Shown: piece by piece, positions 37,219-45,768 of the stretch | How the letters are laid out: each line of letters begins with the position of its first letter | Numbering within the stretch: position 1 is the first letter of the stretch | Source: Alcanivorax sp. 1008 | GTDB taxonomy: Bacteria > Pseudomonadota > Gammaproteobacteria > Pseudomonadales > Alcanivoracaceae | Length of the DNA: 64,000 nucleotides | Direction: 5' to 3' | NCBI RefSeq assembly: GCF_020667895.1 | Contig: NZ_JAFMPS010000001.1 | Coordinates: 62,001-126,000 of the forward strand | Made by a program: the position numbers and the translations under genes | The notes under the pieces: model-generated | Databases searched by the model: none | Seen by the model: only the letters and a program-made list of their open reading frames with translations | Told to the model about the DNA's origin: nothing

Positions 37219-39186
37219 ATGCGGTCTGGGTCTGTGCGTGTGGCATTGCCGGGTTTGATCTTGCTTGGCATGGTCTTGCTACCACTATTGACTCTTTGGC
37301 CGGCACTGACGGGTCCCTTTCTTTTTGATGACGAGCCAAATTTAAATGCCTTGCAGGTGTTGCAGGGTGAAGTGACTCAGAACACCGTTGGGAATTATCT
37401 GGCGGAAAAGTCCGCTGGCCCAACCGGCCGACCGCTGTCGATGCTGAGTTTCCTGCTCAACGATGTTTACTGGCCTTCAGAGCCAGCCTCCTTTAAGTAC
37501 ACGAATCTGCTTATCCACGTTCTAAATGGCTTGCTGCTGGCCTGGCTGGTGTTGGCGATCATTCGGCAATGGGCGGGAAAGCTGGACCAGCATCATGTTG
37601 TGCTGGCATTGCTGGTGGCGGCCTTCTGGGTGCTTAATCCTTACCAGCTGTCCTCGGTGATGTATGTGGTGCAGCGCATGGCCCAGTTGTCCGCTCTTTG
37701 TGTGCTAACCGGATTATTGCTGTATCTGTCCGGGCGTCGTTTGCTCGCCGACGGTGATGCTGGTAAAGGTTATGCTTTGATCTGGCTGGCCTATCTGGTG
37801 GGTGCCGGAGTCGGCGTGCTTGCCAAGGAAAACGCGGCACTGTTTGTTTTGCTAGTGCCGCTATTTGAGTGGCTGCTTTTCCCCGCCAGCGTTTCACGGG
37901 GGCGCCCACTGCTGCTCAAGGCAACGCTGGTTTTGCCGGCTACGGCCATGCTTATGGTGCTGGGGAGTTACTTTTTCTCTACCCATGCCTATGAGTGGTT
38001 CCGTGATTTTACTCTATCTGAGAGGTTGCTTTCCCAGGGCCGTGCTCTTGGCTACTACCTATGGCGTTACCTGATTCCCGGGGTGGGCTATGTGGGTTTG
38101 TATGCGGACGGATTCGAGAAATCGGTGAGCCTGCTACAGCCACTATCAACGCTGGTCTGGATTGTTGTTCATATTCTGATTATTGCACTGGCAGTGGTAT
38201 ATGCCCGTCGTTTGCCGCTGCTGTCTTTAGGGGTTCTGTTTTTCTATGTGGCCCATAGCATGGAGGCTGGAGCGATACCGCTAGAGTTATTCTTTGAGCA
38301 TCGTAATTACCTGCCATCCATGCTGTTGCTGCTTGGTGTAGTGCACATTCCTCGGCAAAAGGTTGCCATAATGACGTTGTTGCCGGTGGTGCTGGTATGT
38401 GCGGCGCTGCAGTATCTTCAGGCAACATTCTGGGGGGACGAGCGTCACTTGAATACAATTATGGTGGTGGAGAATCCCAGTTCAGAACGTGCTCTGGTGA
38501 CCTACGCCAATTATCTGGAGCGTCAGGGCGATCTGGTCGATAGCCTGGTGGTAATGAAGCAGTATATCGAGCAGCAACCTTACGGCATGGATGTGGCGCT
38601 GAATGCGGTAAAGATGTCCTGTTACCTTGGCATTGATAGTGAGCAGGATGCCAGCATGCTGGAAGCGTCCACGATAAAATATCGGGGTAAGGCAGAGCCG
38701 GTTGTGCGCCAGGTGGGGGATATTGCCAAATGGGTAAGCGAGGGGAAATGCAAGGCCATAACTCTCTATCATCTGGGCCGGTTTCTGGATAGCTATATGA
38801 GCGCCTACCCGCGGGACGGCGAGGCCACTCAGGCCCAGTATGTGGCCCGCTCTTACCTGGATTATTACCGTGGTAACTATGCCGGCTTTCACCAGCACAT
38901 GACGCTGGCGCTGGATGCCCATCCGAATCTTTCTCTGACCTACTCGGCCTGCTCGCAGTTTGCGGTAATTGGTGGTCCAGAGCAGGGTTGCGAGTGTTTT
39001 AGAAAATATCAGTACATCGTGGACGAGCATGGGGTTAGCAAGAAAACCCTTGTGCAGAAATTACTGCGCCGGACAGATAGCGATGTGGACAACTTCAAGT
39101 CAGAGGCTGCGGCGGTCTGTGCGGCCATAAATCCTGAGGGGGATACTGAAGGGGGTGCCCGGCCTGAAAGTAGCGACGGGAGTTGA
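37219..39186 (+). CDS. TMTC/TfpW-like integral membrane glycosyltransferase, probable pilin O-glycosyltransferase
   Basis: The 655-residue protein has about ten or more membrane helices (residues 10-400) and a soluble helical, TPR-like C-terminus (about 415-640). It carries GT-C marks: Asp37-Asp38 in the first periplasmic loop (FLFDDEPN), GRPLSMLSFLLN, LNPYQLSSVMYVVQR, LAKENAALF and HRNYLPS at 361-367. The last ones are typical of TMTC/DUF1736-type O-glycosyltransferases that use polyprenyl-phosphate sugars. The position right after pilA matches tfpW, the arabinosyltransferase for group IV pilins in P. aeruginosa. The acceptor being pilin is inferred from context. GAGGGG six bases before ATG 37219 sets the start. 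Confidence 0.78.
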   Translation: MRSGSVRVALPGLILLGMVLLPLLTLWPALTGPFLFDDEPNLNALQVLQGEVTQNTVGNYLAEKSAGPTGRPLSMLSFLLNDVYWPSEPASFKYTNLLIHVLNGLLLAWLVLAIIRQWAGKLDQHHVVLALLVAAFWVLNPYQLSSVMYVVQRMAQLSALCVLTGLLLYLSGRRLLADGDAGKGYALIWLAYLVGAGVGVLAKENAALFVLLVPLFEWLLFPASVSRGRPLLLKATLVLPATAMLMVLGSYFFSTHAYEWFRDFTLSERLLSQGRALGYYLWRYLIPGVGYVGLYADGFEKSVSLLQPLSTLVWIVVHILIIALAVVYARRLPLLSLGVLFFYVAHSMEAGAIPLELFFEHRNYLPSMLLLLGVVHIPRQKVAIMTLLPVVLVCAALQYLQATFWGDERHLNTIMVVENPSSERALVTYANYLERQGDLVDSLVVMKQYIEQQPYGMDVALNAVKMSCYLGIDSEQDASMLEASTIKYRGKAEPVVRQVGDIAKWVSEGKCKAITLYHLGRFLDSYMSAYPRDGEATQAQYVARSYLDYYRGNYAGFHQHMTLALDAHPNLSLTYSACSQFAVIGGPEQGCECFRKYQYIVDEHGVSKKTLVQKLLRRTDSDVDNFKSEAAAVCAAINPEGDTEGGARPESSDGS

Positions 39187-39310
39187 CGCGCAGGGGCTGG
39201 GTATTGACAAAAAACGGCACCTTTATGCCGGGCCAATTACTTTGGCTTTTAAAGTGTATTAAAAATCAATGCGTTACGCTTGCCTTGTCAGGAAGGTGGC
39301 TGAGGGTGAG

Positions 39311-39326
39311 TTGGCACAAATAGTGC
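39311..39326 (+). promoter_or_regulatory. Sigma-54 (RpoN) promoter of the second pilin gene
   Basis: TTGGCAC at 39311-39317 and GTGC at 39323-39326 match TGGCAC-N5-TTGC at nine of ten positions, with GG (39313-39314) and GC (39325-39326) 12 apart. The start would be near 39338, leaving a 27-base leader. The perfect TGGCAC -24 element makes this at least as good as the pilA promoter. Confidence 0.85.
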
Positions 39327-39364
39327 GTGATATAGGGAAATACACTCCAGTGGGGTAGACGGCC

Positions 39365-39793
39365 ATGCGGGCGGTACAGAGGGGTTTTACACTAATCGAA
39401 CTGATGATCGTGGTGGCGATCATCGGCATACTTGCGGCGGTGGCTATTCCTGCCTATCAGGACTATACCGTCAGGACGCAGGTGTCAGAAGCGCTCAATA
39501 TGGCGTCGTCACTGCGGTCGGAAATTGCCGGAACGGTGTTTGCTCAAACCGGCAGTTTCACTGGCGTTTCTTCCGGCGCTTACGGCATCATGACTCCAGC
39601 CAGCTATCAAGGTAACTTTGTCGATCAGGTCGAGGTGACAGACGGTGTCATCAATGTGCGTTTGGGTAATGACATTAATCCCGGGGTGCTGGGTGAAATT
39701 GTCAGTCTGACGCCGTCTTTGGCTGGGGGTTCTATTACCTGGCAATGCACCTTCAGTGGTGAACCGCGCTATGTGCCGAGTAATTGTCGATAA
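39365..39793 (+). CDS. Second type IV pilin (PilA-like)
   Basis: This 142-residue prepilin has the same seven-residue leader length, Gly7-Phe8 cleavage site and mature Glu5 as PilA, and an almost identical N-terminal helix ([20 protein letters not shown], then [20 protein letters not shown]). The globular part differs strongly, though the disulphide loop (Cys128 to Cys141) and the final NCR are kept. It is therefore a full pilin, not a minor pilin or pseudogene. It has its own sigma-54 promoter, and no terminator separates it from the following glycosyltransferase. It may be an alternative major pilin or one co-assembled with PilA. Confidence 0.92.
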   Translation: MRAVQRGFTLIELMIVVAIIGILAAVAIPAYQDYTVRTQVSEALNMASSLRSEIAGTVFAQTGSFTGVSSGAYGIMTPASYQGNFVDQVEVTDGVINVRLGNDINPGVLGEIVSLTPSLAGGSITWQCTFSGEPRYVPSNCR

Positions 39794-39825
39794 CGACCAT
39801 GGTTTTAAAAATATAAGGGGTTAGC

Positions 39826-40683
39826 TTGGCCATCGAGAGCATTTCTGTCGTTATTCCTGCAAAAAATGAGCAGGCATCCATTGGCACTCTGGTGCAGGAA
39901 ATTCTTCAGCTCGATTGCGTTCAGGAGGTGGTGGTCGTCGATGATGGCTCCACCGATCAGACTGGTGAAGTTGCCCGTTCGGCGGGAGCCCGTGTGGTGC
40001 GCCATCAAGTCAGCATGGGCAACGGCGCAGCGATCAAACGAGGAGCCAGAGAGGCGCTGGCAGACTGGGTTTTGTTTATGGATGCGGATGGTCAGCATCA
40101 GCCCGCAGAGATCAATCTTCTGGTGCAGGCTGCTGCTGAGTCTGACATGGTGGTCGGTGCTCGTGATGCGCAGGGCCAGGCCAGTATCTGGCGTCGTGGA
40201 GCAAATGGCTTCTATAACTGGTTTGCCAGCAAGGTTACGGAATACCCCATCAAGGATTTGACCTCCGGTTTTCGCCTTGTGCGCAGGGAGAAGTTTGTCC
40301 AGTTCCTGCATCTTTTGCCGAATGGCTTTTCATATCCGACCACCAGCACAATGGCGTTCCTGAGATCAGGTTATAACGTCTCTTTTGTGCCGGTTAATGT
40401 TTTGAAAAGAGAGGGTAAAAGCCATATCCGGCCGATTAAGGATGGCTTCCGCTTTCTGATTATCATCTTCAAGATTGCCACCCTGTATGCACCGCTCAAG
40501 GTGTTTGTGCCTGTAGCTATTTTCCACTTTGTGTTGGGCTTGATCAGGTACGCCTATACGTTCTCTACCGATGGCACATTCACCAATATGTCAGCTTTGC
40601 TGATGGTGACTTCCGTGCAGATCTTTCTGATCGGCTTGGTTTCCGAGCAGATAACATCGCTTGTCTATGGAAAAACCGATTAG
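39826..40683 (+). CDS. GT2 polyprenyl-phosphate sugar synthase-like glycosyltransferase (TTG start)
   Basis: The 285-residue protein resembles dolichol-phosphate-mannose/undecaprenyl-phosphate-sugar synthases: a GT-A domain with VVIPAKNEQASIG, VVVDDGSTDQTGE, FMDADGQHQP, DLTSGFRLVRR and the final FKIATLYAPLKVFVP, then two C-terminal membrane helices (about 220-240 and 255-275). Such enzymes load a sugar onto polyprenyl phosphate for periplasmic GT-C transferases, which is just what the TMTC/TfpW-like enzyme next door would need. TTG 39826 follows AAGGGG by four bases and begins AIESISVVIPA; no ATG is nearby. It shares the pilin operon. The sugar donor is unknown. Confidence 0.85.
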   Translation: MAIESISVVIPAKNEQASIGTLVQEILQLDCVQEVVVVDDGSTDQTGEVARSAGARVVRHQVSMGNGAAIKRGAREALADWVLFMDADGQHQPAEINLLVQAAAESDMVVGARDAQGQASIWRRGANGFYNWFASKVTEYPIKDLTSGFRLVRREKFVQFLHLLPNGFSYPTTSTMAFLRSGYNVSFVPVNVLKREGKSHIRPIKDGFRFLIIIFKIATLYAPLKVFVPVAIFHFVLGLIRYAYTFSTDGTFTNMSALLMVTSVQIFLIGLVSEQITSLVYGKTD

Positions 40684-40699
40684 GGCGAAGAGAATCCTG

Positions 40700-41785
40700 A
40701 TGCCTGATACTCAGCACCTAGAGCTATATCGCGCGGAACACTTCCCTGTCTTTCAGAATCGAATGTTTGCCACTGCAGAGCAGGCGGTGGCTTGTACTTC
40801 TGGTGATATCGTTCTTGTCCGTGATCAGAGTACGGGGCTGATTTTCAATCAGGCTTTTAATCCTGATTTGATGAAATACGACTCCGATTATCAGAATGAA
40901 CAGTCTCTTAGTGCCGCCTTTCTTGCTCATCTGGATAATGTTATCTCCGTAATACAGAGAAACTTCTCTGACTCAAGGCTGGTGGAGCTTGGCTGCGGCA
41001 AGGGCTACTTTTTGGAGAGGTTGCAGTCTTGTGGGTTTGATATCACAGGGTTTGATCCAGCCTATGAAGGAAGCAATCCCCGTATTGAAAAGCGAGAGTT
41101 CGATGTGGCTTCGGGGCTGTCTGCGGACGGCATCATACTTCGCCATGTGCTTGAGCATATTCCCGCGCCTGTCGACTTTCTGGAAAGCGTTAAAAAGGCA
41201 AATCGTGGCGCCGGAAAAATATATATTGAAGTGCCATGCTTTGACTGGATCTGCGAACGGCGGGCATGGTTCGATATCTTCTATGAGCATGTGAATTATT
41301 TTCGCCTGAAAGACCTGTTGGCCATGTTTGGTCAGGTTTATGAGTCAGGCCATTTATTCTCCGGGCAGTATCTTTATGTGGTGGCTGATTTAGGGTCTCT
41401 GAAGCAGCCCATGCTGGAAGACTCTGACGACTTCGCCTTTCCTGAAGACTTTCTCGGTGGTGTAAGCCAATGCTCCGAGATGATTCGTACTATTGCTTCT
41501 AATGGGGCGCAGTGTGGTGTTTGGGGAGGGGCGTCCAAAGGGGTGATATTTGCTCTTCTTATGCAGCGTTGCGGTGTGGCTGTGGATTGCGTTATTGACG
41601 TTAACCCGATGAAGCAGGGCCGTTATCTGGCATCGACGGGCTTGCAGGTCAGCGCTCCAGAGCAGGCCCTTGAGCGGCTTGCTGCGGGCTCGGTGATTTT
41701 TGTGATGAATGGAAATTATGCTGACGAAATCAGTGCCATGACCGGGGGCAAGTATGACCTTGTTGTGGTCGATGCCATGTCCTGA
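40700..41785 (+). CDS. Class I SAM methyltransferase with C-methyltransferase-type C-terminal domain
   Basis: The 361-residue protein has a Rossmann methyltransferase core with motif I VELGCGKGYFLERL, preceded by the family lead-in FNPDLMKYDSDYQNE. Its C-terminal domain (about 250-361; GVWGGASKGVIFALL, NPMKQGRYLASTG) resembles the C-terminal domain of sugar C-methyltransferases such as the one at 46322. Unlike that protein it has no N-terminal zinc cysteines. ATG 40700, after the GT2 stop and with GAAGAG upstream, is chosen; ATG 40667 would overlap the GT2. The base composition is AT-rich for this window (25 of 60 GC at 40861-40920). A sugar or glycan substrate is inferred. Confidence 0.78.
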   Translation: MPDTQHLELYRAEHFPVFQNRMFATAEQAVACTSGDIVLVRDQSTGLIFNQAFNPDLMKYDSDYQNEQSLSAAFLAHLDNVISVIQRNFSDSRLVELGCGKGYFLERLQSCGFDITGFDPAYEGSNPRIEKREFDVASGLSADGIILRHVLEHIPAPVDFLESVKKANRGAGKIYIEVPCFDWICERRAWFDIFYEHVNYFRLKDLLAMFGQVYESGHLFSGQYLYVVADLGSLKQPMLEDSDDFAFPEDFLGGVSQCSEMIRTIASNGAQCGVWGGASKGVIFALLMQRCGVAVDCVIDVNPMKQGRYLASTGLQVSAPEQALERLAAGSVIFVMNGNYADEISAMTGGKYDLVVVDAMS

Positions 41786-41791
41786 TGGCTG

Positions 41792-42691
41792 TTACGTCGT
41801 TCCCTTGTTTTTCAAATAGAACGCGGTGTATGCAGCTGCCCAAGCGATAATATCCCCGATAAAAACCACCACCCGGAATGTGGCGATCAGGACGATGAGT
41901 CCAGTGATGCTGCCCGCATCCTTGAGTAGAGATGCGGATACTGCTTCGGCGACACCAATGCCCTGGGGGGCAAATATGGCCACGTATCCAGCGGCCCAGG
42001 ATACCAGGTAGGCGCCAGCCATCTGGGCAAAGGACAATGCATCGTTGATGTCAGGATAAGCCTGCAGGTAAAGCGTGAAAGACGTGGCTGCCATGCTCCA
42101 GTGAATAACCACCAGTAGTGCAGACAGCATATATGGCCACATATGAAATTTCTGCGCACTTTCCTTGAGATACAGTCGAAGCACTAATGGTGTGCAGGCC
42201 AGCAGTGCTATGACCGCAGCAATAGCTGTCCAGAAGACTATTTCCAGTGCAGGTGCGGCCTGCCCAGCCAGTAGCATGATGCTCCCCAGAAAGGATGCCC
42301 CGGCCACCAGCATGATGTTTTCCATAACCAGATAGCCGGTTACCTGAAATGCGGAGGCTCCACGGGTCTTGTAATCTGCCCCCTTTGCTACGGTATGCCA
42401 GATGCCACCCGGTAGATACTTTGCTGGCAGACGCAGGTTATGGATATAGAAGGCATCGCGGAATGATGCTGCGTATCCAAAGGTGGCAAGGCCTGCTTGA
42501 GAAAAAGCCGGAGCGACAGCATGGAGCAAAATCCATACGCAGATGCTGGGCAGAAGATAGAACAGGTTTGCTGAGCTAAATGATGCAATAAGATGCTCTC
42601 GGCTGCTCCATGCGGCGTAGAAAATTGCCAGCAATGCGGCTGGTGTGAACAGCGCCTTGGCCAGGCCAATGGCTTTGCGGCTGATGGCCAT
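41792..42691 (-). CDS. Flippase-like integral membrane protein (LPG-synthase transmembrane/UPF0104 type)
   Basis: The 299-residue protein consists of about eight membrane helices. It resembles the membrane part of lysylphosphatidylglycerol synthase and the UPF0104 flippase-like family: RLPAKYLPGGIWHTVAKGADYK, split around GGIW, and FAPQGIGVAEAVSASLL near the end. Members often sit beside glycosyltransferases in polysaccharide loci and may move lipid-linked sugars. It is downstream of a GT2 on the minus strand with 32 bases between. The chosen ATG 42691 begins MAISRKAIGLA; an upstream ATG at 42775 would overlap the GT2 by 52 bases. Function is inferred only. Confidence 0.68.
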   Translation of the reverse strand: MAISRKAIGLAKALFTPAALLAIFYAAWSSREHLIASFSSANLFYLLPSICVWILLHAVAPAFSQAGLATFGYAASFRDAFYIHNLRLPAKYLPGGIWHTVAKGADYKTRGASAFQVTGYLVMENIMLVAGASFLGSIMLLAGQAAPALEIVFWTAIAAVIALLACTPLVLRLYLKESAQKFHMWPYMLSALLVVIHWSMAATSFTLYLQAYPDINDALSFAQMAGAYLVSWAAGYVAIFAPQGIGVAEAVSASLLKDAGSITGLIVLIATFRVVVFIGDIIAWAAAYTAFYLKNKGTT

Positions 42692-42723
42692 TGTTGGCTG
42701 AGTGGTGTTGGAGTGGTCCACTG

Positions 42724-43674
42724 TCAGGTTCGCGGCGTCAGGTACTTTCCGCAAAAGTACTTCACGGCAAGACATGGAATCAGGGCAAGCAGGATCAGTG
42801 TTTTAACTGATCTGGGTTGCTGTGAATGGGTTACCGCTCCAATAAGGGACAGGGGCAGTCTGGCCAGTGGCATTAGTTTGTCAAAAAAGGAGTGGGTCAG
42901 TTTGTAGTCATTATTGTTATAGCGCTGCAGTTTCTGCTTGTATGAGGTTTCTGATCTGAATTCCCGGCGATTCCAGGATGGACCCTCCGCATGAATAAAA
43001 TCACCCCTCAGGGCCAGCCCGACAAGTAGAATCAAATCTGTGCCAACAATATCCTTAAGATTTTCTGGCTGTAGATACTCTCTGCGAATAAGCCCCAGAA
43101 CAGGGTTCATATTGCCCCAGAAAACAGTGAAAAATCGTGCCACAGGGTCAAGCCCGCGGGTATCGCTCCAGCCAGTACTTTTCGCATGGCTGTTGCCGGC
43201 ACCGTCAATCCACGTTGTGCTGGCGAATGACAGGGAGGCATGCGGATGTAGTTCCAGAGCGGCGACGCTTTTTTCAAGATAGTCAGTGGACCAGCGATCA
43301 TGGCCGGCTGCCCACATAAAATACTTGCCGTGGGAGTTTTCCAGAGTGTATCGGAAGTTTGCTGCAGCGCCCTGATTATGCGCAAAGCGATGATATGTGA
43401 TGTGCGGGAATTTACGGCAATACTCCTCACATATGCGCTGGGTATCGTCAGTTGAGCAATTGTCAGAGATAAGTATCTCGACGTTTGGATAGCTTTGAGC
43501 CGTTATGGCATCAAGTGCTTCGGCAATAAAACGGGCTTCGTTGAAAATTGGCATGCCAATGGACACCAGAGGTAGGGCGCTCGCACCGTGTCCGGAAGCA
43601 GAGTGTTCGGAAGCAGAGTGGCCGGACGAAGCGTCATGAGCTGGCTGATCTGCAGGTGAGGAGGGGCTTGTCAT
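42724..43674 (-). CDS. GT2 family glycosyltransferase
   Basis: The 316-residue protein has a GT-A fold opening with LVSIGMPIFNEARFIAEALD, the nucleotide-binding SDNCSTDDTQRICEEY and a WAAGHDRWSTDYLE segment in place of the usual DxD region. A C-terminal hydrophobic stretch (about 280-305) suggests membrane association. The first 34 residues are low-complexity Ser/Ala/His/Gly, with a five-residue repeat (HSASE, HSASG) encoded by a 15-base tandem repeat. It is divergent from the rfbF operon. It may extend the lipid-linked glycan; donor and acceptor are not visible. Confidence 0.82.
   Translation of the reverse strand: MTSPSSPADQPAHDASSGHSASEHSASGHGASALPLVSIGMPIFNEARFIAEALDAITAQSYPNVEILISDNCSTDDTQRICEEYCRKFPHITYHRFAHNQGAAANFRYTLENSHGKYFMWAAGHDRWSTDYLEKSVAALELHPHASLSFASTTWIDGAGNSHAKSTGWSDTRGLDPVARFFTVFWGNMNPVLGLIRREYLQPENLKDIVGTDLILLVGLALRGDFIHAEGPSWNRREFRSETSYKQKLQRYNNNDYKLTHSFFDKLMPLARLPLSLIGAVTHSQQPRSVKTLILLALIPCLAVKYFCGKYLTPRT
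43593..43620. repeat. 15-base-period tandem repeat in the GT2 N-terminus
   Basis: CGGAAGCAGAGTG occurs at 43593-43605 and again at 43608-43620, period 15, with decayed copies on either side. It encodes the Ser-Ala-rich N-terminal tail of the minus-strand GT2. Copy-number changes would keep the reading frame. Confidence 0.7.
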
Positions 43675-43840
43675 GGTATCTATCGCTATAAAGCCGGAAA
43701 TTCTCCGGGCGGAAAATTAATCAGATGGCTTTGGTGAATGGTCTCTGAGGTTTCCCCCGGTGGATAGCATTGCCCGGCGGATGGCCCCGAAATGTTCTCT
43801 GGGATAAGCTAGGGCTCGCTGTGTGAGGTGTCAACCTTGT

Positions 43841-43856
43841 GGGCCTGAATATTGCA
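43841..43856 (+). promoter_or_regulatory. Weak candidate sigma-54 promoter of the rfbF operon
   Basis: GGGCCT at 43841-43846 and TTGCA at 43852-43856 keep the invariant GG (43842-43843) and GC (43854-43855) 12 apart, and TTGC is perfect. The -24 side otherwise fits poorly. A 48-base gap separates it from the rfbF start. A GGTAGCG heptamer at 43862-43868 also resembles the core of the ops element used by RfaH. Both cannot easily be right, since ops must be transcribed. Confidence 0.3.
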
Positions 43857-43903
43857 GGCAGGGTAGCGGCAGACAAGATAATAACGAAGCGGGGAGCAAA
43901 CAC

Positions 43904-44674
43904 ATGAAAGCCGTGATTCTGGCAGGCGGTTTGGGTACACGAATATCAGAGGAAACCCATCTCAAGCCCAAGCCGATGATTGAAATCGGTGGAAAGCCAA
44001 TTCTCTGGCACATCATGAAATCCTATTCGGCCCATGGAGTGACAGAATTTGTCATTTGTTGCGGCTACAAGGGCTATGTCATCAAGGAGTACTTTGCTAA
44101 TTACTTCCTGCATATGTCAGATGTCACCTTCGATATGACCGACAATCAGATGGAGGTACATCACAAGGAGGTTGAGCCCTGGAGAGTGACTCTGGTTGGT
44201 ACCGGGGAGCACTCAATGACCGGCGGGCGGCTGAGACGGGTGCGGGACTATATCAGCGATGACGATGCCTTCTGCTTTACCTATGGGGACGGTCTAAGCG
44301 ATGTGGATATTCGCGGCTCCATCGATTTTCACCGCAAGCATGGCAAGCAGGCCACCGTCACTGCTGTGCTGCCGCCAGGCCGTTATGGCGCCTTGGCCAT
44401 GCAGGGCGATCAGGTCACCGGCTTCACCGAGAAGCCGCGGGGTGACGGAGGGATGATCAATGGGGGTTTCTTTGTTTTGTCTCCAGCCTGCATCGACTTG
44501 ATCGAAGGTGACCACACCAGTTGGGAGTCGGAGCCACTTACCAAGCTGGCTGCCATGGGGGAGTTGATGGCCTTTGAGCACCATGGCTTTTGGCAGGCGA
44601 TGGACACTCTGCGCGACAAGAATGTTCTGGAAGATCTTTGGAAGTCCGGCAAAGCGCCGTGGAAGAAGTGGTAA
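43904..44674 (+). CDS. rfbF: Glucose-1-phosphate cytidylyltransferase RfbF
   Basis: RfbF makes CDP-glucose from glucose 1-phosphate and CTP. The 256-residue protein begins [18 protein letters not shown], with the nucleotide loop, then [29 protein letters not shown], and [20 protein letters not shown], in line with cytidylyltransferases of 3,6-dideoxyhexose pathways. GGGGAG precedes ATG 43904; the open frame upstream has no similarity. It is the first gene of a tight six-gene operon running to 49164, in which each junction up to the reductase overlaps. GC content here is ordinary for the window (32 of 60 at 44281-44340). Confidence 0.95.
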   Translation: MKAVILAGGLGTRISEETHLKPKPMIEIGGKPILWHIMKSYSAHGVTEFVICCGYKGYVIKEYFANYFLHMSDVTFDMTDNQMEVHHKEVEPWRVTLVGTGEHSMTGGRLRRVRDYISDDDAFCFTYGDGLSDVDIRGSIDFHRKHGKQATVTAVLPPGRYGALAMQGDQVTGFTEKPRGDGGMINGGFFVLSPACIDLIEGDHTSWESEPLTKLAAMGELMAFEHHGFWQAMDTLRDKNVLEDLWKSGKAPWKKW

Positions 44675-45768
44675 TGAATCCGGCGGGTGAGGTAAATCCT
44701 TCGTCGGACTTCTGGCGTGGCCGGAGGGTTTTGCTAACCGGGCACACCGGCTTCAAGGGTGGTTGGCTCGCACTTTGGCTGAGCCGTCTTGGGGCTCAGG
44801 TAACTGGCATTGCTCTGGCGCCTGATACTTCGCCGGCGTTATATGATCTGGCCGCCATTGCCGGGCGGCTGCACGACAGCCATTTTTGCGATATCCGCGA
44901 TTATGCCACGCTTGAGACCTTGATCCGTCAGGCAAACCCGGAGGTGGTGTTTCATCTGGCTGCCCAGCCGCTGGTTCGTGCCAGTTACGCAGATCCATTG
45001 ACCACTTTCTCTACCAATGTTCAGGGTACTGCCAATGTCCTCGAAGCATTGAGAAAAGTGGACAGTGTGAAAGTCTGCGTGGCGGTGACTACGGATAAGG
45101 TCTACAGAAATATCGAGACTTTCTATCCCTATCGCGAGTCGGACCCGCTCGGCGGACATGACCCCTACAGTGCCAGCAAGGCGGCTTCTGAGCTGGTGAT
45201 CAGTTGTTACCGTGAATCATTTCTGTCGGCGAAAGGTGTGGCGCTTGCGTCCGCCAGAGCGGGTAACGTAATCGGCGGAGGTGACTGGGCGGCGGATCGT
45301 CTGTTGCCCGATGCCGTGCGGGCCTGGGGTAAAGCAGAACCTCTGCTAATTCGCCGGCCTGACTCGGTTCGACCATGGCAGCATGTGCTCGAGCCACTGG
45401 CCGGATATTTGCGTCTGGCGGAAAGCATGTGGAGTCAGCCTTCGCTTGCCGGGGCCTATAACTTTGGCCCTCCAACAGATTCAGCTGCCACAGTGCGTAA
45501 TGTGGTGGAGCTTGCCCGCGCTGCCTTCGGTGTTGGCGAGGTCAGCTGGGGAACAGAGGACGCCGGCCCACATGAAGCCGGGCTACTGACTCTGGATGTT
45601 TCAAAGGCACGCTATGATCTGGCTGTGACCTCCCAGTGGACTCTGGAGGAGTCAGTCAGCAGAACAATGAACTGGTATCGACGGCTGGGTGAGGGCATTG
45701 AGGCGGCCACCTTGTGCGCAGAGGATATTGTCGATTACGAAAACGCCATGGCGGGATCATCAGGGTGA
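44674..45768 (+). CDS. rfbG: CDP-glucose 4,6-dehydratase RfbG
   Basis: RfbG converts CDP-glucose to CDP-4-dehydro-6-deoxyglucose with bound NAD. The 364-residue extended SDR has LLTGHTGFKGGWLALWL (nucleotide loop with the RfbG-type FKGGW), FHLAAQPLVRASYADP, TTDKVYRN, and the YSASK catalytic Tyr/Lys, followed by RAGNVIGGGDWAADRLLPD. The start shares one base with the rfbF stop (TAATG). No rfbH (3-dehydratase) gene is found in the window, so the product probably keeps its C3 oxygen. Confidence 0.95.
   Translation: MNPAGEVNPSSDFWRGRRVLLTGHTGFKGGWLALWLSRLGAQVTGIALAPDTSPALYDLAAIAGRLHDSHFCDIRDYATLETLIRQANPEVVFHLAAQPLVRASYADPLTTFSTNVQGTANVLEALRKVDSVKVCVAVTTDKVYRNIETFYPYRESDPLGGHDPYSASKAASELVISCYRESFLSAKGVALASARAGNVIGGGDWAADRLLPDAVRAWGKAEPLLIRRPDSVRPWQHVLEPLAGYLRLAESMWSQPSLAGAYNFGPPTDSAATVRNVVELARAAFGVGEVSWGTEDAGPHEAGLLTLDVSKARYDLAVTSQWTLEESVSRTMNWYRRLGEGIEAATLCAEDIVDYENAMAGSSG

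Noticed and set aside
39204-39235. A hairpin (CGGCA/TGCCG) after the TMTC-like gene as a terminator
   Set aside because: The stem is only five bp and has no T tract.
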